Shown here: one piece after another, positions 18,361-27,936 of the stretch
How the letters are laid out: the number at the start of each line of letters is the position of its first letter
How positions within the stretch are numbered: position 1 is the first letter of the stretch
Assembly (NCBI GenBank): GCA_031279515.1
Contig: JAITII010000037.1
Coordinates: 1-64,000, forward strand
DNA: 64,000 nt
Direction: 5' to 3'
Origin: Deltaproteobacteria bacterium
GTDB lineage: Bacteria; Desulfobacterota; Desulfarculia; Adiutricales; Adiutricaceae
Notes under the pieces: generated by a model
What the model was told of the DNA's origin: nothing
Seen by the model: only the letters and a program-made list of their open reading frames with translations
The model's database searches: none
Made by a program: the position numbers and the translations under genes

Positions 18361-21300
18361 TTATTGTTCTGAGATTGCCTTGGCAACAAAAGGATCAATG
18401 ACGTAAGCTTTTGGTTGGGCAAATGGATCTATAGGTGTAATTAGTTGAAGATCTGATAAAGTTTTAACCGCTGATGCAACGTAAATATTTCTACCCTCAC
18501 TAATATTTAGATTGATTTTCCATCTGGAAAGCTGAATTCTGTATTGGTGGGTGTTTAAGTCATTCTTATCAGGAAACGGGAGAGGAAAATCCTTACCATA
18601 GCGGTGATAAAACAGTTGCTGGAGTTTTAGGGAGGTAACAGGTCCGTGTAGGGCTACAAGTTTTAAGACTGGAAGGCATATTTTTGTATCAAATTGGAAG
18701 TCCGTGGGGATAATGGAAGTAGTATCATTGGTTTCATCAGTAGTAGAAGCATGAATATCTGAAGAGGCTAAGTCTATATCATGTTGCTCGGCGTAAAGTT
18801 TCATTAGTTTATTTACTACCGATAAATACCATCCACCAGTGCTTTCCATGATTTCTTTGGCATCGACACCCTTTAGCTCATAGTCATCGATTAACAATTT
18901 AAGGGAACTCTCATTGAATTTTTTGACTTGGATTTGCATGATTTGCAGTGATGCTTGGATGATTTTTGGGATTATGCTAAACTCTGGTGTAATCAAAATT
19001 GATAAAATATTTTTGAAGTGGCCAGCTTGATTATTGTGTCCATTTACGTAACCGCATAGATTAAACAGTAAAGGGCATAAATGCTCATATTCTAGTTCTA
19101 ATGGATGAACAATTATATGAAAAATTTGTTCGTTTGAGGAAGTTCTGGATAATTCAAAAATTTGAAAAGCTGAGTCAATAGAAGTGAGCTGCATGGTTAT
19201 AATTTTATTATTAAAAGTGGATTGGACAAGATTAAACAAAGCATCTTTAAGAAGTGTTAACTCTTCCTCCTGGGCACAGGAGATAATACGAACACCGTTA
19301 CCATAGGTATTGTGTATAAGGCCGTATTCTTGTAACATAGTAAGAGGGCTGGGGATGGGAATATTATTATTTTTAGACGGTAAGACATACAGTCGTCGCT
19401 TGTTATTTTTTCCATCAGGTGGAATGATGGGGAGCTTTTTTAAGTCATCTACTGCCTGAAATAATTCATCATTGTTATTCCATAAGATATTAGCTGCAGC
19501 GGGCGAATTCTTAAAATAAAACCCCGAATCATTTACTAGCCCGAAGGATTCCATATCCTTTAGGTAATATTCTAGCTCATAGTCCATAAAGTCAGAAAAG
19601 TTATCAGGACATTCTGCGATAATAGAATGATAGAGATAAGTTAATCCATCTTGTCTAAGTTGCAAATGGGGTGTAGCAAAGGGATTTGCCAAAGCAGTTT
19701 CAAGGCTCATTAAAGTGTAAATGAGCCTATAGAAACTATCTTGACCTAAGATAACTTGGTAAGAATTTTTAAAAGCTCCTGTGATTTTGGATTTAGCCAT
19801 TACCCTAGTTAATATTTCTTCTGTTATTATGAATGGTGGAATGCTGTCGGGGGCCAAATTTTTATTCATTTCTTTTATGAGCTCCCGGCAAATCAGTTGT
19901 ACCAGATGCGGTTGGTTGCTTGAGTTGGATAATAACTTGTAGATTAGCTTTTCGTCTTTGAATTCAAAACCTAAGGATTTCAAGGGATCAATTACAAGGA
20001 GCATAGCTTCGAGGGGCTGAAAGGGTCCCATTATGATGGGAGGTCCCAAGTCAAATAGGTGACTTTCTGGATGTCGGTTTAGTCTCCCGGCCAAAGTATA
20101 TCCTGTAAAGATAATCTCAAAAAATGGGCTCAAGGTCATTGTTTTTAGCAAAAATTCTTTATTTTCTGGATTAGCCATTAATTCGCGAAAAATTTCATCA
20201 CTATTGTCAGCTAATATGGTTATACGTTTTATTATTTTGTCATTATTACTAAGTCTTTGGAGCTGTTCAAGCTTATCCAAAATTTTTTGGGCAGAATCAT
20301 CACTGTCAGCTAATTTCAGGGTAACCATACCGGCGCGGACGAGGCCAACTATATCTCTGTAATCTTGGGCATTTAGTAGGGTGACATACTCTCCATTGGG
20401 CAGATTGCTACTCATTGACTGGAATAGGTATTTTAGGATCGCAGTCTTTCCTTGAAAGGGTCCTCCAAGCAACAGTTTGTGGCCCTTTTGTGTGGATAGC
20501 TTCTTTAACACCTCCATGCGTCCATAAAATAGCGGACGGTTATTGAGGGCACTAAAGATGTATGGATTGAAATTTCCAAGGTGGAAGCCGCTCTTAAAGA
20601 GTACCTGGTGTATTTTTTTCTTGAAAAGCTTGGAGCTTAAAAAGGCAACAAGGTTGGTGTCCACCACCAGGATGTTTTTTTGAGAATTTCTAGCCCATTG
20701 CCATAGAAATTTTCTGTCGGAAGTGGAAAGTTTGGTGAAAGACAAAATGACTGTTGGCTTGTCTTCTATTAAGTATCTGTCTAGAATATTTGTTAGGTCC
20801 TTAGAAGAGAATTTTTCGTCCCAGCACATGATGAGAGTAAGGCGTTCATATGTATCTTTCCAGATGTTTAGGCATGGAGAGGTAGAAGCGTTTATGTCGT
20901 ATATGTGGTAGTGCGGTGAATTTATGTTTTTGTAAATCGGGATGAATTTTGCACTTCGCTCTACAGTAAAACCTAGCCAGGAAAGAAATCTTCTAAGTAA
21001 GCTTGCTCCTTTTTCGTCTGTTTCCTCCAGGCTTTTCATTTGGCTAAGTTGTTCCCAGAGTTTCTTACCATCCTTGTCGATGGAAGAATTTTGCTCTAAA
21101 AGCTTTTGGCCATAATACTGGAAAGGGTCACCGCTTTTATCAAATTCATTTAAAAAGGCGTAAAATTCGGAAGCGTAGTTTAATTCAAAAATGCTTGCCT
21201 CCGTATTCAGTATTCTTGACTTTTGTCTTAAAAAGTCTTTTAATTCTTCAAAACAAGCTCGAATGTCCGAAAAATTATCCTCCACGGTGATCCTGGCGAC

Positions 21301-24300
21301 TTTATCACGCATTTCAGGTGAGATTAATTTTATGGAATCATTGTAAAGTTTAACAATATTGACTAAAATATTGATCTTGAAAGAATAAACTTCCGAATCA
21401 ATATGAGGAATTATACTTGTAGCCATGATGCTTAGATTGGAGAGAATAGAATAATCTTTGTTAGATCGACAAGCTTCAAGTATAGAGAGATGAATTTTGT
21501 TGAAGCTACAGAAAACCGAGTTTGTGTATTCGCTTAAAAAACCAGAATAATAATATAAATCTAGAAGATCTTTGTTAGCATTCAGTGTCGACTCCATCTC
21601 ATCAAGTAAGAGGTCAACAGAACTATCTAAAAACTCTTGGAGGGTATTACTGTGGCCTTTGGGTATATAGTTCCTAGCCGGTCTGTAGGCTTCCAGAAAA
21701 AAAGAAGGAAAGATTATTCTGTTGTCTCTTTTCAAATGAGCTAAAAAGCCCTCAGCAGCATCTTGTAAAGTGTAAGTAGGAATTAAAAAGGAGTTAAGAA
21801 GACTTGGCAAAGGAGGGATGTAAACTCCCAAAATGTTGCTGTGGCTATAGTCTTTTATTACCACTGAATAAGAATGCACATCTACTAGGTAGTTAGTGGC
21901 ATAAAAATCATTTTGCCACCTGTATTCCGACAGATTATCATTGGTGGGAGCCATTTGGTTTTTTCCCACTGTTACAAAATCTAGGAAATCCTGGGATGCT
22001 ATGGAAGATAATACTTTGCGGAACAGCTTCTCTGCGAAGTTCATATGCTCGGGAAAATTTTGCAAAAGCAAGTTGGACTTTTCGATTATATCTTTCAACC
22101 TGTTTGTCCAGAACTCTTTTGTGCTACAAAGGTAGTCCCCTTTGAGAGCTCTGTGATAATCCACCCATTGGGAAGCCAAGGCTAACATTGAGTTGATGTT
22201 TTCTTGTACGATAACTCCGTTGTTATTCCTAAAGGCTTGTTGGGTAAACTTGTCTACATTTTCTTCTATGAATTTTTTGAATGACTCGTCGTCTATGTAT
22301 TTTATCGAGGAAGTTTCCACATCACTAAGGTCTCCTTTGATGGCTGCCTCCAAAATGTCATGTAGTTTCCCTTTTTGCAAGACGGTTTTCCACAAGTGTG
22401 TTGCCAGCGTGTAGTCACAGTAGTGCTTGTCCAGGTATAACTTAAAGTCATCGGTTTTCTCAATTAATTGTGCATGTGCTGTCTTTAAGTTTTGTGCATT
22501 ACAAAATATCCTAAAATCCCTAGAGTAATCTTCACTTGTGTCTATATCACAGAGTTGAACTAGACTATCTAACAAATCAGTTGAATAGCGTTTAGGTAGA
22601 AATTTAGAAAAAAATGTGTAGAAACCTTTATAGAGAGGATTTGGAGCCATGATATTTGGATACAGAAGAGCTGTATACATTAAGATGGCCTCTTCCGGTT
22701 CCAGAGTTGTTTTCCTTAGTCCCTTGTAGCGGTCTATTTCCTCGTTGATGTCTATAAAGGCCTGCTGTAGTGTAAAAGGTGCCGCTTTAAAGTTTAAACC
22801 CAAATGCAGAAGTTTCATTAACCAACTAGCGAAGTAATTATCAACCGTTGCAACTGCAAGAAGATATGCGCTTCTAGTTTGGGATTTGTCCAGGAGTTTT
22901 ATAGTAACACCTCTGACGAGATCGCCCACAACATTATAAGGTAAGTCTTGTCCAGGAAGAGTTCCTTTTAGGGGAATTAAAAATTCTTCAAACTGTTGCA
23001 AATTTCTGTCTGCAAACTCTTGGTCACCTTTTAGCAATCTCAGGTTACTTGTAGATGCGACGAGATTATCATCACTCATATCTGAACGCAACAGAGATAA
23101 AAATTCTTCATTATTATAGTTATTGTCTGTTAAATCTTCATTGGCTAATCTAGTTAGCGTATCTCCCATTTGGTTGACATACATTTTTTGTTTGGGGAAG
23201 TCTGAAGGCCTAGAAAGAAGCTCAATTATATCTGAGCTGGTGATAGCAGCATTTGGAGAGCTGCCGCTTCCATCAAATAATGGTAGAACGTCCTTAGATT
23301 CTACCGGTGTAATAGTGTCATCTCCGTCTACTATGTCTATTTCACTTGTTCTGGTGGCAACTATATCGCTTTCATGATTCAAATCCATTAGTTCTTCACT
23401 TAGAGGTGGTAATTCATCTGTCAATGAGTCTAAAATTGATTCATATGCACCTTCATTGAGTTTAGTTATAAAAGTACTGGAGAATTTATCTTTTAAGTTT
23501 ATTAGTTGCGATTCCTTTAAAGGTTTGGTCATTAACAGGAGCTTTATGAGTTCTTTGCCTAATGGACACTCGGGTTCCCAATTTTTGTCTAATGGAAGTC
23601 TGTTAATTTTATTTATCATTTGGGTCAAAGTATTGTAATCTGTCTTGCCAGGACGCACCAATTTTCGTATCTGAAGAAATATATATGCGGCTGAATTAGA
23701 AACCTGAAATGTTTCCTTTAATCTTTCTAATGGTTCGAATACTTGTTGGAACTGTTCATTCACCATTTCCCAATACGATACTATGTTGTCGGATTTTTTT
23801 GATATATCCTCAGGGGAGACTTTAAATAAGAAATCTAAATTTACGTTGGGCGTACTTTCAAATTTATCAATATTTTGCCAAAATTTGGCAAGTAAATCTT
23901 CGATCAAAGCCATCATTTCTTTTCCGTAAGAGTAGGCTTGTGCGACGATTTTCTTATTGTATTTCCAATGCTTTCCAGACATGATAGAGCATAACTTATT
24001 ATTAATTACTTCAATTTCTTCGTTTAGCTTATTAAAATCTGCTCTTATTATGTGTTCTATCGTTTGTTTGATTTTTAAAATGTCAATATATTTATCCCTA
24101 GCATTTTGAGTTTCTGGAGGTACATATGGTACATTTGATTTGATTTTTGGCAAAAACTTCAATGATTGTAGCAGTTGCAATAGAACAAAGTCAGTTTCTA
24201 GAATTTGCTCATTTTTTTCATCCAGCATATCAAGGAAGATAAACAAAAGCTGTTGCCAATTGGAGAATCTTAGTTTCCTGGCTTTTTCAAAGGGAGGTTT

Positions 24301-24576
24301 AAATATTGCGGTATGCCATAAAAAGATGAGTTCTTGTAACAACTTTTCATTCATGGCGATTTTTTGCATTTCTTCTAAGCGGCTTTTGCTGGTCAAGGCT
24401 ATTTTAGGGTATTTTTTAGCAAAAAAGCTATAATCAAATTTGCAAGCCCTAAAGAAGCGTTCACATTCTTCCGGATACAAGCTAAGATCGCTCAAAAGGG
24501 TCTGGATGCAGTCTTTTTTCATCATTGCTCTAACTAACTCAGTGGGTAAGAGCTGCTTTTTTTCTGTTTTTTTCAT
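18361..24576 (-). CDS. Giant (2071 aa) STAND-like/AAA P-loop NTPase, putative conflict/defence or signalling protein
   Basis: NNRPLFYGRMEVLKKLSTQKGHKLLLGGPFQGKTAILKYL (Walker A GGPFQGKT); ITILADNSDEIF (Walker B-like); FEIIFTGYTLAGRL; LGPPIIMGPFQPLEAMLLVIDPLKSLGFEF; QPHLVQLICRELI; second module with ESTGGWYLSVVNKLM. Confidence 0.75.
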   Translation of the reverse strand: MKKTEKKQLLPTELVRAMMKKDCIQTLLSDLSLYPEECERFFRACKFDYSFFAKKYPKIALTSKSRLEEMQKIAMNEKLLQELIFLWHTAIFKPPFEKARKLRFSNWQQLLFIFLDMLDEKNEQILETDFVLLQLLQSLKFLPKIKSNVPYVPPETQNARDKYIDILKIKQTIEHIIRADFNKLNEEIEVINNKLCSIMSGKHWKYNKKIVAQAYSYGKEMMALIEDLLAKFWQNIDKFESTPNVNLDFLFKVSPEDISKKSDNIVSYWEMVNEQFQQVFEPLERLKETFQVSNSAAYIFLQIRKLVRPGKTDYNTLTQMINKINRLPLDKNWEPECPLGKELIKLLLMTKPLKESQLINLKDKFSSTFITKLNEGAYESILDSLTDELPPLSEELMDLNHESDIVATRTSEIDIVDGDDTITPVESKDVLPLFDGSGSSPNAAITSSDIIELLSRPSDFPKQKMYVNQMGDTLTRLANEDLTDNNYNNEEFLSLLRSDMSDDNLVASTSNLRLLKGDQEFADRNLQQFEEFLIPLKGTLPGQDLPYNVVGDLVRGVTIKLLDKSQTRSAYLLAVATVDNYFASWLMKLLHLGLNFKAAPFTLQQAFIDINEEIDRYKGLRKTTLEPEEAILMYTALLYPNIMAPNPLYKGFYTFFSKFLPKRYSTDLLDSLVQLCDIDTSEDYSRDFRIFCNAQNLKTAHAQLIEKTDDFKLYLDKHYCDYTLATHLWKTVLQKGKLHDILEAAIKGDLSDVETSSIKYIDDESFKKFIEENVDKFTQQAFRNNNGVIVQENINSMLALASQWVDYHRALKGDYLCSTKEFWTNRLKDIIEKSNLLLQNFPEHMNFAEKLFRKVLSSIASQDFLDFVTVGKNQMAPTNDNLSEYRWQNDFYATNYLVDVHSYSVVIKDYSHSNILGVYIPPLPSLLNSFLIPTYTLQDAAEGFLAHLKRDNRIIFPSFFLEAYRPARNYIPKGHSNTLQEFLDSSVDLLLDEMESTLNANKDLLDLYYYSGFLSEYTNSVFCSFNKIHLSILEACRSNKDYSILSNLSIMATSIIPHIDSEVYSFKINILVNIVKLYNDSIKLISPEMRDKVARITVEDNFSDIRACFEELKDFLRQKSRILNTEASIFELNYASEFYAFLNEFDKSGDPFQYYGQKLLEQNSSIDKDGKKLWEQLSQMKSLEETDEKGASLLRRFLSWLGFTVERSAKFIPIYKNINSPHYHIYDINASTSPCLNIWKDTYERLTLIMCWDEKFSSKDLTNILDRYLIEDKPTVILSFTKLSTSDRKFLWQWARNSQKNILVVDTNLVAFLSSKLFKKKIHQVLFKSGFHLGNFNPYIFSALNNRPLFYGRMEVLKKLSTQKGHKLLLGGPFQGKTAILKYLFQSMSSNLPNGEYVTLLNAQDYRDIVGLVRAGMVTLKLADSDDSAQKILDKLEQLQRLSNNDKIIKRITILADNSDEIFRELMANPENKEFLLKTMTLSPFFEIIFTGYTLAGRLNRHPESHLFDLGPPIIMGPFQPLEAMLLVIDPLKSLGFEFKDEKLIYKLLSNSSNQPHLVQLICRELIKEMNKNLAPDSIPPFIITEEILTRVMAKSKITGAFKNSYQVILGQDSFYRLIYTLMSLETALANPFATPHLQLRQDGLTYLYHSIIAECPDNFSDFMDYELEYYLKDMESFGLVNDSGFYFKNSPAAANILWNNNDELFQAVDDLKKLPIIPPDGKNNKRRLYVLPSKNNNIPIPSPLTMLQEYGLIHNTYGNGVRIISCAQEEELTLLKDALFNLVQSTFNNKIITMQLTSIDSAFQIFELSRTSSNEQIFHIIVHPLELEYEHLCPLLFNLCGYVNGHNNQAGHFKNILSILITPEFSIIPKIIQASLQIMQIQVKKFNESSLKLLIDDYELKGVDAKEIMESTGGWYLSVVNKLMKLYAEQHDIDLASSDIHASTTDETNDTTSIIPTDFQFDTKICLPVLKLVALHGPVTSLKLQQLFYHRYGKDFPLPFPDKNDLNTHQYRIQLSRWKINLNISEGRNIYVASAVKTLSDLQLITPIDPFAQPKAYVIDPFVAKAISEQ

Positions 24577-26236
24577 GTTACATCTCTTTTTGCGGACCTA
24601 TATACAGCGAAATAATCAAAGAACAAAGCTATCCCATGGGGCAAAAAGCTATTTGTGGGAACTTTGTTGGTATTAAAGAAGATGGGTAAGTTAGCTCAGA
24701 ACAGAAAGGTCTCCCTAAAAAACCATAGGTTTTAGTATTTCTTAAGGACTTTCCATTTTATGGAACTCTAACGCCTTGTGATAATTATATCCATACTTGT
24801 ATTCATTTTGTCAATTAAATTAGAAGGTGCGCTTTAATCTTGTCTTTAATTTTATCCCTCTTTTCTAGAGTGAAATGTCCTTTGCTATTTACTCCCTTAT
24901 AACACAATATTCTTTATAATTCGATGTTGTATTAAAAATAATATTATTACACCATATGTAGCAGGGATTTTTATATCTTTACGCTAAAAGGCCCTTATGA
25001 GTTTTAGGTTCGCCATGCTAATGGGTTCTGCCAGAGTTTTTTTAAGGGCCTTATAATCCCTATTTGTGCCTAGCCAGAATCTACGGAAAGCTACCTAAAT
25101 CTTAGACCTGTGGTTAAATAGCCCCTTTTAGTACTATGGAAGGCTATACCTTAAGCCCCAGGGAGAGCCTTTTATCGTATTGGGATAAAAAGAAAATATC
25201 CACCATATATTGTGGAACAATCGTCTAAAACAGGCTCATCTTGACGAATTTTAAAGCTAGATTACGACGTAAAAAGTCTCAAAAATTTCAGATGAAAAAA
25301 GAGTCAATATTTAGTAGCAATATAATGCAACATCGACACTATATAGTACTAATTCATATCTCTGATTATACGGGTCCCTTTTACGCTGCGATAAATTAAA
25401 AGAAGAGATAGTTTGTTTAAAGATAAACTCCTGTTTAATGATATCCTTATCCGCTTTAGCCCTTTGGCTTATTTTTATCTGCATAAAAATATAGCTTAAT
25501 AGATGCACTATATTTAACTTTACGCCTTTCAGATGGCTTTTCAAATAGCGTGCTTAGGTCAGGTGATTAATCGCTCCCAAGATGACTATCCCCTTAAAAG
25601 CTGCTGTCAATTGGCGGGAGCTTTCTTTGAAGCCATCCTTTCTAACAAATGGCCCCTTAACTTTCTCTGGTTATTAGATTGAGACAATAATGCGCCAGCT
25701 TGGTAGTGACCTTAAGGTGGGTAAGATCCCACAAAGCTACTAAAGGGGGGCAGATTTAAACCCGATGTTAGGCTATAGCTCTAGGTTACCCTATTATAGG
25801 GAGTAATATTTTAACAGGCCTTAGGGCTTAAATCATTTTACCTTAGGCTACTATACTCTTTTAATTTGCAAGACAGATTAAGCCATATCTGGCCCGGTAA
25901 TTATCCTCAAGCTAAGGCCCAAAACTATTGTAAAAACCCACCCCCTCTTGGTGAACTAGAAACCTTTTTCAGGGCGCTGCCAGCTAAAAAGGGCAAAATC
26001 CAACCCTTTATAAGCTGTTTTAAAGCCCACCCTGATGGCAGGAGCAGCACCGCTAACCCAAAAAGAGGGGGGGACCTAGGGTTAGATCTTATAATAAGCT
26101 CCCCTTAGCCCTTGATTTCTTCCTCTAAATTACCTATATTTATTGTTTTTGGGGCCTCCAATAAGCCCGATAATTAGCAAAAGCTCCCCATTATTAACCA
26201 CTTTCTAGGAGCACAGGCTCACCAGACAGATCCTAT

Positions 26237-27442
26237 ATGAAATATGTAATCCTAATTGGCGACGGCATGGGAGACTATCCCCTGGAAAGCTTAGGCGGCC
26301 GCAGCCCCCTGGAATACGCCACCACAGCCAACCTGGACAGGCTGGCAAAGGAGGGCATGTTGGCCAGGTGTGCCACCATTCCCGAAGGCATGGCGCCTGG
26401 CTCTGATGTGGCTATTTTTTCTCTCATGGCGTATTGCGCCAAAGGAGTCTTGGAGGGACGCGGCCCCCTGGAGGCTGCAGCCCTAAAAATTCCTTTAAAG
26501 GAGGGGGACCTGGCCTTTCGCATGAACCTTGTAACTGTAGGGCATGATGGGGCCGATACTATTATGCTTAACCACGCCTCCGGGGATATCTCTAACCCCG
26601 AGGCAGGGGAACTAATAAGCGCCTTAAAAGAGAATATGCCCCTGGCGGGGCAAAAGATCTACCAAGGCGTTAGCTATCGCCACATCTTAATTTGGCCAGG
26701 GGCACCTCTGGGGCTGCCCTCCATTCCCCCCCACGATCATTTGGATGAGAAGATTACCAATCTGATAAACGAGCCCAAAAATGCCCCTATTATGGATCTG
26801 GTGAAGGCCTCCTGGCCCATCCTAGAAAACCATCCTGTAAATAAAAAAAGGGTCCAGGCGGGTTTGCCCCCTGCCAACTCCATCTGGCTTTGGGGCCAGG
26901 GCCGCACCCCTATTGTGAAAAGCTACAAGGAGCGCTGGGGCATAACTGGGGCCACAGTCTCGGCAGTGGATATCATAAGGGGACTTGCCATTACCACTGG
27001 ACTTGTACCTTTAACTGTTCCAGGTGCCACAGGTACCTTGGACACCAATTACGAAGGCAAGGTAGAGGCAGCCCTAGCTGCCTTAAAGAGCTACGATCTA
27101 GTGATAGTCCATCTGGAGGCCCCGGACGAGTGCTCCCACCAGGGGGATTTGAAAAGTAAAATAAAAGCCATAGAGAACTTTGATGCCAGGATAGTAGGTC
27201 CTATCTTAAAAGCCCTTCCCTCCTTTGGGGACTATAGGATCCTCTGCTCCTGCGATCACTATACCCCTGTCATGAAAAAGACCCACTCTAGCGATCCAGT
27301 ACCCTTTGTCCTCTACGATAGCCAGAACCCAGCTCAGAGCGGCGGGCAAGGTTACTCGGAAAAGGAAGCTGCAAAAAATCCCACTATAATTCCCGACGGT
27401 CCTAGCCTGGGGCTACTCTTTTTTGGCCCGGAAAGGCAATAG
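26237..27442 (+). CDS. apgM: 2,3-bisphosphoglycerate-independent phosphoglycerate mutase, ApgM type
   Basis: MKYVILIGDGMGDYPLESLGGRSPLEYATTANLDRLAKEG; APGSDVAIFSLMAY; VIVHLEAPDECSHQGDL; CSCDHYTPV. Confidence 0.9.
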   Translation: MKYVILIGDGMGDYPLESLGGRSPLEYATTANLDRLAKEGMLARCATIPEGMAPGSDVAIFSLMAYCAKGVLEGRGPLEAAALKIPLKEGDLAFRMNLVTVGHDGADTIMLNHASGDISNPEAGELISALKENMPLAGQKIYQGVSYRHILIWPGAPLGLPSIPPHDHLDEKITNLINEPKNAPIMDLVKASWPILENHPVNKKRVQAGLPPANSIWLWGQGRTPIVKSYKERWGITGATVSAVDIIRGLAITTGLVPLTVPGATGTLDTNYEGKVEAALAALKSYDLVIVHLEAPDECSHQGDLKSKIKAIENFDARIVGPILKALPSFGDYRILCSCDHYTPVMKKTHSSDPVPFVLYDSQNPAQSGGQGYSEKEAAKNPTIIPDGPSLGLLFFGPERQ

Positions 27443-27446
27443 TCTC

Positions 27447-27884
27447 ATGCTCACATTAAAAGAAGACAAAGCCCAATACCTATCCACCAGCTGGTACAGG
27501 GTACTTTACGTCGATACAGACACCATGGGCATAGTAAATAATGCCCACTATTTTCGCTTTTTTGAAAAAGCCCGGGGCGAATATTTGCGTCAGCTAAACT
27601 GCTCTTACGCCTCTATAGAAGAGCGGGGCATCCGCACCCCCCTTACAGAAGCCTTTGCCCATTTTTACCAGCCCTTCCATTACGATGACCTCATCCGCCT
27701 GGAGACGTGGATCTCCCAGTTGAAAAAGGCAAGCTTCCGCTTTGACTACAGGCTCTACAAAGACAAAGAGAACAACTTGAGGGTATCTGGCCATACCCTC
27801 CATGCTACATTGAACTGGGACAATAAGGTAATAAAGATTCCTGACTGGCTCTTAGAATCCCTGTTCCCTAAAAAGGGAAGATAG
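27447..27884 (+). CDS. Acyl-CoA thioesterase (YbgC/4HBT hot-dog fold)
   Basis: WYRVLYVDTDTMGIVNNAHYFRFFEKARGEYLRQL. ATG at 27447 preferred over the TTG at 27423. Confidence 0.88.
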   Translation: MLTLKEDKAQYLSTSWYRVLYVDTDTMGIVNNAHYFRFFEKARGEYLRQLNCSYASIEERGIRTPLTEAFAHFYQPFHYDDLIRLETWISQLKKASFRFDYRLYKDKENNLRVSGHTLHATLNWDNKVIKIPDWLLESLFPKKGR

Positions 27885-27936
27885 ATAGCTTTCTAAGGGT
27901 GCATTTAAAAAAATGAGGTGTTTTTTTTCAAACGGG

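Noticed and set aside
25533-26108. Short ORFs in the 24.6-26.2 kb gap (for example MAFQIACLGQVINRSQDDYPLKSCCQLAGAFFEAILSNKWPLNFLWLLD, and 25866..26108)
   Set aside because: Too short and without motif; at most gene remnants, cannot be supported.
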